DNA of 64,000 nt from the NCBI GenBank assembly GCA_033398695.1, contig CM065819.1:9287501-9351500 (forward strand), in the 5' to 3' direction. Positions within the stretch are counted from its first letter, which is position 1, and the number at the start of each line of letters is the position of its first letter. Both the position numbers and the translations under genes were made by a program. The DNA comes from Orobanche coerulescens. Lineage: Eukaryota > Streptophyta > Magnoliopsida > Lamiales > Orobanchaceae. The notes beneath the pieces were generated by a model. It made no database searches, had not been told where the DNA came from, and was given only the letters and a program-made list of their open reading frames with translations. Positions 1 to 9,469 of this stretch are shown here, in pieces.

Positions 1-879
1 TCTTGCGAATCTCGTCAAATCAAGAGCTGAGTTTCTCGCAAGTTCATTTAATGTTATTATTCATGTTGCGAGCTTTGGTTCGGTGTTTCGATCATGTATC
101 GTGTATTTCGGACATTTTAGGCCATTTTTGTAATTTCCCAAAGTTTGGGGTAATTACTTCCGTTGTCGAATTCCGACACTTCGGGTGGTCGGAATCGTGC
201 ATTCTCTTAGCGCCAGGATTCGTCCTTGCGAGTACTTCGTAACCGTATCTTCGATTTTTACTCAGGTTCGGGTTTCGGGGTCGTCCGGGCCGTCGGAGTG
301 GCCACGGCCGAGTCACGGCCGGAGCAGGGCCTGCTTTGCCGAGTTACGGCCGTAAGGTGCCGGTTACGGCCGTAAGGTGTGCGAGTTACGGACGTAAGCG
401 TGATCGAATACGGCACCGTACGGCTGGGCGGATTTTTGACGAAGGCCGGTTACGGCCGTAAGGTGTGCGAGTTACGGCCGTAAGTGTCCGGCAAGTGCTG
501 GGCAGATTCTTGACGAATGCCGGTTATGGCCGTAAGTCCTGCCGAGTATGGCCGTAGCGCGATTCGGCCGTAAGGCATCTGCCGATTCTGGCCAGTAACT
601 CTGCCCGGCTATATATGGCACAGGCTCGGCGGACTTCATTTTACTCGATTTTTTCCCTTCTTTCGGCGACGGGCGACGGGTGCGACGGGAAATGGAGTTC
701 TTGGCCGATTCTAATCATTTCCAAGGCATTTTGGAAGATCCTTGTTGATTATATCATCATCTAATCCGTGTGTTTCGTCGAATCAAGGTATATTTCTTGA
801 TTTTCCTTCAAGTTGACTTTTCGGAGAATTGTTCTTGATTTCGTTTCTAATCCGATTTTGATACATCGGTTGGTGTAGT
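1..879 (+). repeat. LTR A, 5' part (Tekay-like non-autonomous element), split by nested insertion
   Basis: Matches LTR B from about 12204 onward, so about 179 bp of its start lie outside the window. It holds the U3 palindrome cluster, TATA box 610-616 and the start of the leader. At 879 it is interrupted by the LOG-carrying element and resumes at 7510 (target duplication GTAGT, 875-879 and 7510-7514). The first ~35 bases differ from LTRs B and C more than the rest does, which may be edge noise or real divergence. Confidence 0.9.
303..616 (+). promoter_or_regulatory. U3 promoter of LTR A: TTACGGCCGTAA palindrome cluster plus TATA box
   Basis: Repeated units of the 12-bp palindrome TTACGGCCGTAA and close variants run up to a TATATAT box at 610-616. 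The cluster is more degraded here than in LTRs B and C. Seen directly; a role in transcription is inferred from position. Confidence 0.7.
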
Positions 880-2451
880 TGATAAGTGTCATTTTTGTAC
901 ACTTATCCATGGTTTGTATCGATAAAATTCACCCATAATTGAGCTAGTCTACTCGTTTTTTGCTTTTAATTTATTAGTTTTAATAATTTTATTTTTATCG
1001 GATGATGATCGGATTAAATAACTGAATTACTCAAGAAACAACATGTTTAATAAATATTCTATTTATTGAATTTTGATATATTCATGTTGTAGGGCTTTCC
1101 GAGACGAATTCGGCAGTCTTTCCGGATTCAAAATCAGAGTTATATATCAAAAGTTATCATCCGAAGAAGATCAGGGGCAAAAACGCAAAGTCTGAGGAAT
1201 TCTGGGCTAAAAACGTAACTATCAAAGCTTCAAATGAGCAAATTTACGAAGCCACGTTACGGCCGTAACATTCAGGGGTTACGGCCGTAAGTCACTTCTG
1301 TTACGGCGTAACTCCTGAATGTTACGGCCGTAACTCTTGACAATTGCTATGATTTGTCTAATTTTTATACTTTTGTGTATTATTGAGGGATTGGCATTGA
1401 TCCGATATAATGTAATAATGCTGTAATTTTGGAGCTATTAGATGACTTTAGGTGTATAAATAGACCCCTTAGATCCTTCATCATTCACCATTCATCTTAT
1501 AATTTTCCATTTTCTTGTAAACTTTTCTTTTTGTGTGAAGAACACACTTGTGTTCTTGAGTGATCTTTGTTAGTGTGGTACAACATATGTTGTTCAGAGA
1601 GTTTATTGTTTCTATCTCCTTTATCTACTAAGGGAGTTAGGATCAATTCTTTCTCTTGATTCAACTAAACATGACCACCAAAGCTTGTAATATGTGTAAT
1701 AAACCCTTTATGGGCTAAGTTTCTTAAGTTGGGATTATAAACAAGGTTAGTCATGTTATTTATGTTTGTATAAAGATATATTATGAATTACTTATTATTG
1801 TGTGTGATTTTCATTGTTTTAACAATCTTTATTTATTTGGCCAATTAATGAAGATATTTATGATCTTCATATGTTTCGAAAGAAAATATGTTTGATTAGA
1901 TCAAATGGTCTTCACTCTAAGTTGTTCTAGGGGATAGAAATATACCCCTAGTCCTTAGATGATTCATTGAGTTATTTTCACAAATCCTAATGCTATGTAT
2001 TGAAGCCAATCAACATAGAAATATAGTGGATTGATTCAATATGTAAGGGCGTTTATAGTTCGAAAGAGAAACCGTCTTTTTAAGGAAAATCGAATCTACA
2101 CAACATAATAAGTAAATTCATCTTATGATCTCCAATACATCTTTTATAACTAATGACGAACTAAGTTTGTAATCCCAACTATTTCATTTTATCAATAATC
2201 AATCTATTATTATTGCTATCTTTTATTTCCTTATAATATTAGAACTATTATTGCAATTTCTTTGCAATTATTAAACCAAACTTTTAATTGTGTGTTTCAC
2301 TCATCTTAAGTATCTATAAAAATAGACTAATAGTGTATAATTCAAATTATAACATAACTTCCTTGTGGGATCGATAAACCGGACTCAAAAGTCCACTTTA
2401 CTACTTGATACGATATCGTGCACTTGCGATAGTTACACAAAAAGCGTGTCA
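880..2451 (+). repeat. 5' LTR of the LOG-carrying element
   Basis: 1572 bp, starting TGATAAGTGTCATTTTTG and ending AAAGCGTGTCA. It matches 5948-7509 with only a handful of small indels and substitutions, concentrated in the palindrome cluster and in homopolymers, so the insertion is recent. Confidence 0.93.
1253..1462 (+). promoter_or_regulatory. U3 promoter of the LOG element: palindromes and TATA box
   Basis: Copies of TTACGGCCGTAA (one damaged) at about 1255-1340 are followed about 115 bp later by TATAAATA at 1455-1462. The 3' LTR has the same arrangement at 6322-6516, with one unit fewer. The palindrome is shared with the otherwise unrelated LTRs A-C. Confidence 0.7.
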
Positions 2452-2457
2452 AGTTTT

Positions 2458-2475
2458 TGGCGCCGTTCTTGTGGG
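2458..2475 (+). other. Primer-binding site of the LOG element
   Basis: TGGCGCCGTT begins 6 bp after the 5' LTR end. This opening is typical of primer sites in several plant Ty3/gypsy lineages; the continuation is diverged, so the tRNA is not assigned. Confidence 0.65.
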
Positions 2476-2701
2476 AAGTATAAGTTATATTTGAAATCTT
2501 ACATTATAAACTATTTTTGTAGGTACAAATTTCTCGACGTTGTAACTTAGTACTAAATTGTGTTTGTCCGGTCAAGTGGCGGATAACGGTACTCGTGACT
2601 ATTAAAGTCGGATTTTTCAGCTTTCCCACAACAACCGATATTTGTATATATATATTTTTTTATTTTATTTTCATTGTCTTTTTATTTTTTGTTTTTTTAT
2701 C

Positions 2702-3245
2702 ATGGATGAAACATTGTTTAAAATTGAAAAAAGATTTCCCTTTCTAAGCAAAAATGCAATTTTAAAAATTTACAAGACAAGGCTTGAAAGGATGAGGTTG
2801 CTTACGAATAAAAGCATACCTTTTGACATAAGATTCATTATCGAAGCCAAAGTAAGAATAGAAGGTGAATTCACGAAACACCAACTGATTTTTACTGTGG
2901 CTTGGAAAAAGTTCATATGCAAAGAAACGACGAGCAAAGATTCTAGCCGTTTGCTATAAATGTGCTAGATGGAACTGTAATGCAAAATGTCGATCTTTAG
3001 GAATTCCATCTACAAACAGAGAAGATAAAATTCAGTTCATTAATGATGGTCTGAATAAGGAGAATTTAGATAATATCGAAATTTCTCTTGACACGCATCC
3101 TAGTGGACTTGTGTATTACGGAATTCAATGTTTGTGGAATAAATTCAAACCAGAATATGAACAACGTCTTGGGAATCTGACGTTAAAAGACCCTGTTTGC
3201 CAATTTGTAAGAAAATTGGATGGGAAGCTTCTCCCCGACTCATAG
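2702..3245 (+). pseudogene. Unknown ORF with a C-x2-C-x4-C-x3-C motif, one frameshift
   Basis: ATG at 2702 opens 86 codons ending at 2959. From about 2897 the neighbouring frame stays open to a TAG at 3243-3245. Removing one A from the AAAAA run near 2895-2900 would join them into one protein of about 180 residues. Around the join lies a basic stretch (KKRRAK), followed closely by CYKCARWNCNAKC (C-x2-C-x4-C-x3-C), a zinc-binding-like spacing resembling but not identical to a retroviral CCHC knuckle. The rest is Lys/Asp/Asn-rich with no membrane segment. I do not recognise the family. It could be a nucleic-acid-binding protein of the element or a second captured host fragment. It lies between the primer site and the LOG gene. 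Confidence 0.5.
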
Positions 3246-3468
3246 AAGGCGTTTAGGCCGTTTCTGAACGTAAAATCAGAGGAAGATGTGAGCCACAATC
3301 ACAACTATTGTACATACGCGTAAGTATCTTTTATTTTTGTCGTGTGGTGAGATTTTCTGAATAAAAAATGTGATACGCGATAAAAGCTTTCATTATTCTA
3401 TTGAGTAGTTGAAGCACAATCAAACGCAATCACAAACTTGTTAAACAATTTTTACCTTCTTTTTCTTC

Positions 3469-3476
3469 TATAAATA
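3469..3476 (+). promoter_or_regulatory. TATA box upstream of the captured LOG gene
   Basis: TATAAATA lies 92 bp upstream of the LOG ATG. It is followed by a CT-rich stretch typical of a plant 5' UTR, so the captured segment seems to include a core promoter and leader. Confidence 0.5.
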
Positions 3477-3560
3477 AACTTTCTACTAGTTTCTTTCATT
3501 CATCCCTCAAACTTGCACTTTTCTCTGTTTCTCTCTAAATTTTTTTTTTTCTTTTCAAAA

Positions 3561-4147
3561 ATGGAGTCATCATCTTCAACAAAAAAATTTTACACAGTCT
3601 GCATTTTTGGTGGATCTAGTTCTGGAAAAGAGGCATGCTTCACTGAAGCAGCCCACAACTTGGGTCGTACCTTAGGAGAAAAATGCATTCATGTAGTTTA
3701 CGGAGGAGGAAGTCTAGGATTAATGGGGCGAGTGCCGTCTTCGCCTATATGGAAGGAGTAAGAGTGTTGGGAGTAATCCCAAAACCTCTGGCTGAAAGTA
3801 AAATCACCGGGTCAACTATTGGAGATGAGTTTAGATCTGTGAATATGCAAGATCGCATAACTCACATGATAAATAATTCTGGCGCCTTTATCGCCCTTCC
3901 CGGAGGTTTTGGCACCCTTGAGGAACTTTTTCATGTGGTCACCAGAGCCCAGCTAAATGTTCATCAAAAACCATTAGGAATGCTTAATGTCAATGGTTTC
4001 TTTGATGGTTTACTGTCTTTCATCGACTACTCTGCTGAAAAGGGATTTATTTCCGAGCGTGCAAAACGAATCATAGTCGTTGCAACAACACCAGAAGAAC
4101 TAATCGAAAAACTCAATGAATTTGTTCCTCAACCAGATCCACTCTAG
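3561..4147 (+). pseudogene. LOG-like: LOG-like cytokinin riboside 5'-monophosphate phosphoribohydrolase, captured, one frameshift
   Basis: LOG enzymes release active cytokinin bases from their riboside monophosphates. Start chosen at ATG 3561 after the CT-rich leader. Visible landmarks: CIFGGSSSGKE near the N terminus, YGGGSLGLMG at residues ~47-56, and the family signature PGGFGTLEE (3899-3925), holding the catalytic-region Glu pair. Then come AQLNVHQKPLG, LLSFID and a C-terminal Glu-rich helix. Length would be 195 residues, slightly under the usual ~210-220. A single missing G in the GGGG run near 3725-3728 shifts the frame; downstream the +1 frame is open to TAG 4147. There are no introns, whereas plant LOG genes normally have several, so this is a spliced copy captured into the retrotransposon. 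The frameshift could be real decay or a consensus error. Confidence 0.85.
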
Positions 4148-4275
4148 CTAAAATTATGCAGGTAGAAGATTTTACCGTGAGAAAACGAAAAGTAGATTCA
4201 TTCCTCTCCCTTTGATAACCCATGTCGGACCCCTTGTATTTTTACTTTTTGTCGTGTGTAATAATCGTGCTAAAT

Positions 4276-4620
4276 GATGGCAGCTTAAGGAGTTTCTTCT
4301 TGATCTCTTGACGCGCATCTATTCACGATTTATGTATTTTTATTTCATTACTGTAATGTTTATTTCGTCTTTTGCTTTTATAAAAACTTTGATGGCAGCT
4401 TAAGGAGTTTCTTTTTGATCTCTTGACGCGCATCTATTCACGATTTATGTATTTTTATTTCATTACTATAATGTTTATTTCGTGTTTTGCTTTTATAAAA
4501 ACTTTGATGGCGGCGTAAGGCGACTCTTCAGACTTTCTTGATGCGCATCTAAAAAATTATGTTATACTTACGAGTATATTTTATTTTCTTTTGTGTGTGC
4601 CTCGTATATTTATTCTCTTG
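4276..4620 (+). repeat. 115-bp tandem repeat, about 2.3 copies
   Basis: Units start with GATGGCAGCTTAAGG at 4276 and 4391 and with a diverged GATGGCGGCGTAAGG at 4506. Each contains a GACGCGCATCT or GATGCGCATCT block. Noncoding. Confidence 0.8.
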
Positions 4621-5184
4621 CAGATTCTAAAAGGCGTTAGGCTCAGACATCAACTTTCTTAACAGGGAGTATTCTGCTTTTCTGCATTGATTTTTATTTT
4701 ATTTTTAAACTGAGGACAGTTTTATTTTCAAGTTTGGGGGTGGTTTGTTTTAGTATTTTGGTGTGTTGTAATTTTGGTGTGGTTTGTTTAATAATTTTGG
4801 TGTGTTTTGATTGATTTGGTTATTTGCCTTAATTTTTTTTTTATTATTATATATATATATATATATTTATAGTACTTTGATTTATGAGATTTTTAGATCT
4901 GGCCATAACACAAATAAATTAGCTATATACAAACTTCTAAAATCGTTTTAACCGTAAAAAATTGTATATTCCAAAATTTTTTTTTTTTTTTGAGCCTTAA
5001 TCTCTCTTTCCAAGCCTTGTAATTATCATATAAAATCGAGTCATTCGTTACCTTGAGAAAAGAAGAATCAATTGGTTAATGAAAAATAAAATCAAATTTA
5101 CTTAATTTGTGGAGTTTTTGATTTTTCATGCTTAACTAAAAATGATTTTCCGCAAAAATTCTATTCCCTAAAAAGGAGTCATTG
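4621..5184 (+). other. AT-rich noncoding part of the LOG element, with an internal PPT-like tract
   Basis: At about 4727-4741 a second TTTTCAAGTTTGGGGG tract resembles the true polypurine tract at 5931-5947. It could prime plus strands internally or mark an older 3' end. An (AT)n run lies near 4850-4866. No ORF of note. Confidence 0.5.
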
Positions 5185-5480
5185 GTGAAAAGAGCTACAC
5201 GTTAGCAAATAACGGTGTGAAAGCTATCACCTAAAAAAATAAATGACGAAAAGGAGAAGTGTTGAGCGGAATACTGCCTAATTTTGGAAGTCTTAAATTT
5301 TGCGAAAAATAAAGGACTAACCATTGTTGGTGCGTAGCTGCCGTCTCAGAAAAATTGGTGAAAAGAGCTACACGTTAGCAAATAACGGTGAAAGCTATCA
5401 CCTTTTAAAAAAAAATTAGATAGAAATTGTGTTAGTGAAAAGAGCTACACGTTAGCAAATAACGGTGTGAAAGCTATCAC
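5185..5480 (+). repeat. Triplicated 46-nt hairpin-forming repeat
   Basis: Three copies at 5185-5230, 5358-5401 (2 nt shorter) and 5435-5480. Each can fold: GTGA pairs with TCAC, AGCT with AGCT, ACAC with GTGT and GTTA with TAAC around a short GCAAA loop. The spacers between copies are unrelated, so the hairpin is the conserved part. Possibly an RNA packaging or dimerisation element; that is inference. Confidence 0.7.
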
Positions 5481-5930
5481 TAAAAGGGATGCAGTTTATG
5501 AACGATTTGAATTAATTAGCATTTGAATTTCAATACACTCAATTTTGTAAAAATCACAATATTTGATGACGCCAATGAAATTCTTCTTCATATTGAGTCG
5601 AAAAATAAACGAGTGATCGAGAGCAACCATTAAAGGGAGTCGTGTATCACGAGTGGGAAAGAAATAATCAACCTTTGGGGGAAAACCTTACATTTTGGAA
5701 TTACAAAATAAAACCGTGTTTTAACTTCAAAAATATTAGTAGATTTATTTTGAATCTTGATTCATTTCTATCTACCGTATAAAGTCAAGTTGTTGTTTAT
5801 TAATGGCATTTTGATCTCCTTTTCTCTTTTTATATTTTAATTTATGTGTGTATTAATTTTCTTATTTTTTTATTTTTATTTTTATTTTTGGAGTGTGAAT
5901 AATAAAAAGTCTTGCTCGGGACTAGCAAGA

Positions 5931-5947
5931 ATTCAAGTTTGGGGGTG
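5931..5947 (+). other. Polypurine tract of the LOG element
   Basis: AAGTTTGGGGGTG directly abuts the 3' LTR start TGATAAGTG. Confidence 0.85.
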
Positions 5948-7509
5948 TGATAAGTGTCATTTTTGTACACTTATCCATGGTTTGTATCGATAAAATTCAC
6001 CCATAATTGAGCTAGTCTACTCGTTTTTTGCTTTTAATTTATTAGTTTTAATAATTTTATTTTTATCGGATGATGATCGGATTAAATAACTGAATTACTC
6101 AAGAAACAACATGTTTAATAAATATTCTATTTATTGAATTTTGATATATTCATGTTGTAGGGCTTTCCGAGACGAATTCGGCAGTCTTTCCGGATTCAAA
6201 ATCAGAGTTATATATCAAAAGTTATCATCCGAAGAAGATCAGGGGCAAAAACGCAAAGTCTGAGGAATTCTGGGCTAAAAACGTAACTATCAAAGCTTCA
6301 AATGAGCAAATTTACGAAGCCACGTTACGGCCGTAACATTCAGGGTTACGGCCGTAAGTCACTCCTAGTTACGGCCGTAACTCTTGACAGATTGCTATGA
6401 TTTGTCTAATTTTTTATACTTTTTGTGTATTATTGAGGGGATGGCTGGCATTGATCCGATATAATGTAATAATGCTGTAATTTTGGAGCTATTAGATGAC
6501 TTTAGGTGTATAAATAGACCCCTTAGATCCTTCATCATTCACCATTCATCTTATAATTTTCCATTTTCTTGTAAACTTTTCTTTTTGTGTGAAGAACACA
6601 CTTGTGTTCTTGAGTGATCTTTGTTAGTGTGGTACAACATATGTTGTTCAGAGAGTTTATTGTTTCTATCTCCTTTATCTACTAAGGGAGTTAGGATCAA
6701 TTCTTTATCTTGATTCAACTAAACATGACCACCAAAGCTTGTAATATGTGTAATAAACCCTTTATGGGCTAAGTTTCTTAAGTTGGGATTATAAACAAGG
6801 TTAGTCATGTTATTTATGTTTGTATAAAGATATATTATGAATTACTTATTATTGTGTGTGATTTTCATTGTTTTAACAATCTTTATTTATTTGGCCAATT
6901 AATGAAGATATTTATGATCTTCATATGTTTCGAAAGAAAATATGTTTGATTAGATCAAATGGTCTTCACTCTAAGTTGTTCTAGGGGATAGAAATATACC
7001 CCTAGTCCTTAGATGATTCATTGAGTTATTTTCACAAATCCTAATGCTATGTATTGAAGCCAATCAACATAGAAATATAGTGGATTGATTCAATATGTAA
7101 GGGCGTTTTATAGTTCGAAAGAGAAACCGTCTTTTTAAGGAAAATCGAATCTACACAACATAATAAGTAAATTCATCTTATGATCTCCAATACATCTTTT
7201 ATAACTAATGACGAACTAAGTTTGTAATCCCAACTATTTCATTTTATCAATAATCAATCTATTATTATTGCTATCTTTTTATTTCCTTATAATATTAGAA
7301 CTATTATTGCAATTTCTTTGCAATTATTAAACCAAACTTTTTAATTGTGTGTTTCACTCATCTTCAGTATCTATAAAAATAGACTAATAGTGTATAATTC
7401 AAATTATAACATAACTTCCTTGTGGGATCGATAAACCGGACTCAAAAAGTCCACTTTACTACTTGATACGATATCGTGCACTTGCGATAGTTACACAAAA
7501 AGCGTGTCA
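5948..7509 (+). repeat. 3' LTR of the LOG-carrying element
   Basis: 1562 bp, ending GCGTGTCA at 7509 and followed by the target duplication GTAGT at 7510-7514. TATA box at 6509-6516; palindromes at about 6322-6385. Confidence 0.93.
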
Positions 7510-9469
7510 GTAGTATGATGTTATTAATCGTGTTCTATGGGTTGTATATCCATATATCGAGTTTGTTTAACTCGATTGACGATTCGAGTGTTCTTGGGAA
7601 TTATTGAACATTTAGTGTTCGATTAAATGTCCCAATGAGTTTCCCTTTGATAGTTTGTTGGGATTTCCGTTGTTTTGGCCTTGATTCTCGTCGTAACCAT
7701 GTGTTATTGTTACTTCCGGAGGTTTATATGTGTTCGAGGATTCCGATGTTGAATCTCGTCGGTGTTTGATGATTCGTGTGGTGATATTCACGTAGTAATT
7801 GCGGTGCTATCGCGTTCTTGATAATGTTCGGAAGTTCGGGGCCGTTCGACTGTATTTCATCCGTCGTCTTGTTGCGATTGTGGTTTCGAGGCAAGTACCT
7901 TGCCCATACTATTCTTGTTTTGTGAATATGATAATTGGTGATCGTCTTTATATATTTGTTTGATTGTTTAAAACGAGTTTTCAAAAGATTTGGTTAGCCT
8001 TGTTAAAGGCCCTCTTTCAAAATCGTGTGTGTTTTGTGATTGGTGTGTTTCTCGAACGAGTATGTGAATCTTATGGACATGTTTGGTGTTGATGATGCAC
8101 TTGGTATTTGCGTGTGGACGTATATTGTTTCATTTCGGTGCATTGTGGTTGACGTGTTGTTTTACTAAGTGTTTGATGCCTCTGGGTGAATTGTTTGGAT
8201 ATCCTCGGTGTGATATGTTACTCGTGCTTGAGTTTGATTCGCTAGCCAGCTCGGGAGGGTCCTTCGAGGCCTCGAGTGGGATTCGTGGCTTCGTCCCGGT
8301 CCTAGGTGATGTGTGGTGCTTGAGTATTTCGCTAGCCAGCTCGGGAGGGTCCGATGGGATCACGGAGTGGGATTTGTGGCTTCGACCCGGTCTGGCGATG
8401 TGAGTACCGTGTTTTGTGAATGTGTTTGCTCACCTCGGGAGGGTTCGACGGGACCACGGAGGGAATTCCAATGGCTTCGACCTGGGTTCACGAGTGAAAC
8501 TTCACCGCTACGTGTATATATTTTGTGATTGTTTTTCGCTCACCTCGGGAGGGTCCGATGGGATCACGGAGGGAGTCCAATGGTATAGCCCTGGATTCAC
8601 GAGTGCGGTTGCTTATGTTTTGTGAATGTGTTTGCTCACCTCGGGAGGGTTCGACGGGGCCACGGAGGGAATTCCATTGGCTTCGACCTGGATTCACGAG
8701 TGAAACTTCACGGGTGTGTGTGTATTTTATGTCCGTCGAGGACGCATGACGTGAGCTTTTAACCTTGTGTATTATGGTTGTTTTTATTTGCGAAAACAAA
8801 ACCTTTGGGCTATGACCCTGTTGATTTTTGGAAAGCGAAGGATTCGGTAATCCTAAATTGTTTCCTATTAAAACTCTCGATGGCAATTCAAACTGTTTTA
8901 TAAATAGTTTTCCCTTGCTTTGCGACCTTTCGGTTTTAGAATGTTTTACCAAACTCTTGCCTCGGGAAGTACTTTTTGTCACGTTTGAAACTTTGAGGAT
9001 TCTTGATTATTATTGTTCTTGGAATGTGAATTGTATGGCTCGTATTTTTGCACTTGTACTTGCACTAGCAAAACAGTGGAGTTTTGCTAACCCCCGAGTA
9101 TTCGGGGGGTGGATGTCTATTTTTGCATTCAGGTTTTGGATCATAGCACAGGGTCGGCATGAAGGATGATGAAAGATGAACGATACTAATCACACGAGGA
9201 TCCGTTGATGTCGGATTGGTCTAGTTGTATCTTCTTTTCCGCTGCAGTATCTTTTCCCCGTTGTACGGGAGTTTATTGTATTTTGACCCCTGCGTGGGTA
9301 TGCGTTTGGAATTGAGTTGTAAGTAATTATGGAAAGACCAAGTCGGTCTACTGAGTCATTTTAGCCTTAAAGGCGATGTTTAGATGTTTGATTTAGTTAT
9401 CAGCTTGGTAGATCCTCGAGGAGAGGGTCTACGGCGTGTAATATCCCTGAGTGGATTGGGGGTGTTACA
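7510..9469 (+). repeat. LTR A, 3' part
   Basis: Continues LTR A after the nested element and ends GGGGTGTTACA at 9469. It carries the R/U5 tandem repeats (8234-8705), the putative leader-intron acceptor GCATTCAG (9132) and the terminal block CTACGGCGTGTAATATCC. The many short ORFs on both strands follow the tandem repeats and are not genes. Confidence 0.9.
8234..8705 (+). repeat. R/U5 tandem repeats of LTR A, five units of ~90-105 bp
   Basis: Units are built around CTCGGGAGGGTCCGATGGG or TTCGACGGG followed by a GTGGCTTCGACC-type block. The same array is at 13815-14281 (LTR B) and 19388-19855 (LTR C). Shorter relatives are in LTRs D-F (26838-27072, 33189-33423, 39535-39757), J (22650-22775) and, on the minus strand, G and H. 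Confidence 0.85.

Larger units (their letters stand above)
880..7509 (+). mobile_element. LOG-carrying non-autonomous LTR retrotransposon, nested in LTR A
   Basis: A complete 6630-bp element with nearly identical LTRs (880-2451 and 5948-7509) beginning TGATAAGTG and ending GTGTCA. It has a primer-binding site (TGGCGCCGTT, 2458) and a polypurine tract (AAGTTTGGGGG, before 5948). It is flanked by the 5-bp duplication GTAGT (875-879, 7510-7514); the same site is empty in LTR B (13084-13088) and LTR C (18659-18663), which proves insertion. The internal 3.5 kb has no gag, protease, RT or integrase; it holds an unknown ORF, a LOG-family gene, a 115-bp tandem repeat and a triplicated hairpin. It is probably a Ty3/gypsy-type element mobilised in trans. 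Lineage is uncertain. Confidence 0.93.

Noticed and set aside
3683..3730. Start at 3683 as an alternative ATG for the LOG gene
   Set aside because: Those first residues are the out-of-frame reading of the conserved YGGGSLGLMG region; the real start is 3561.
4850..4868. (AT)n microsatellite
   Set aside because: Simple AT run in AT-rich noncoding DNA; nothing further supported.
8083..8982. Many overlapping ORFs of 60-164 codons on both strands of LTRs A-C (and equivalents in D-F)
   Set aside because: They follow the GC-rich tandem repeats, whose unit length keeps several frames open; no start context or domain supports them.
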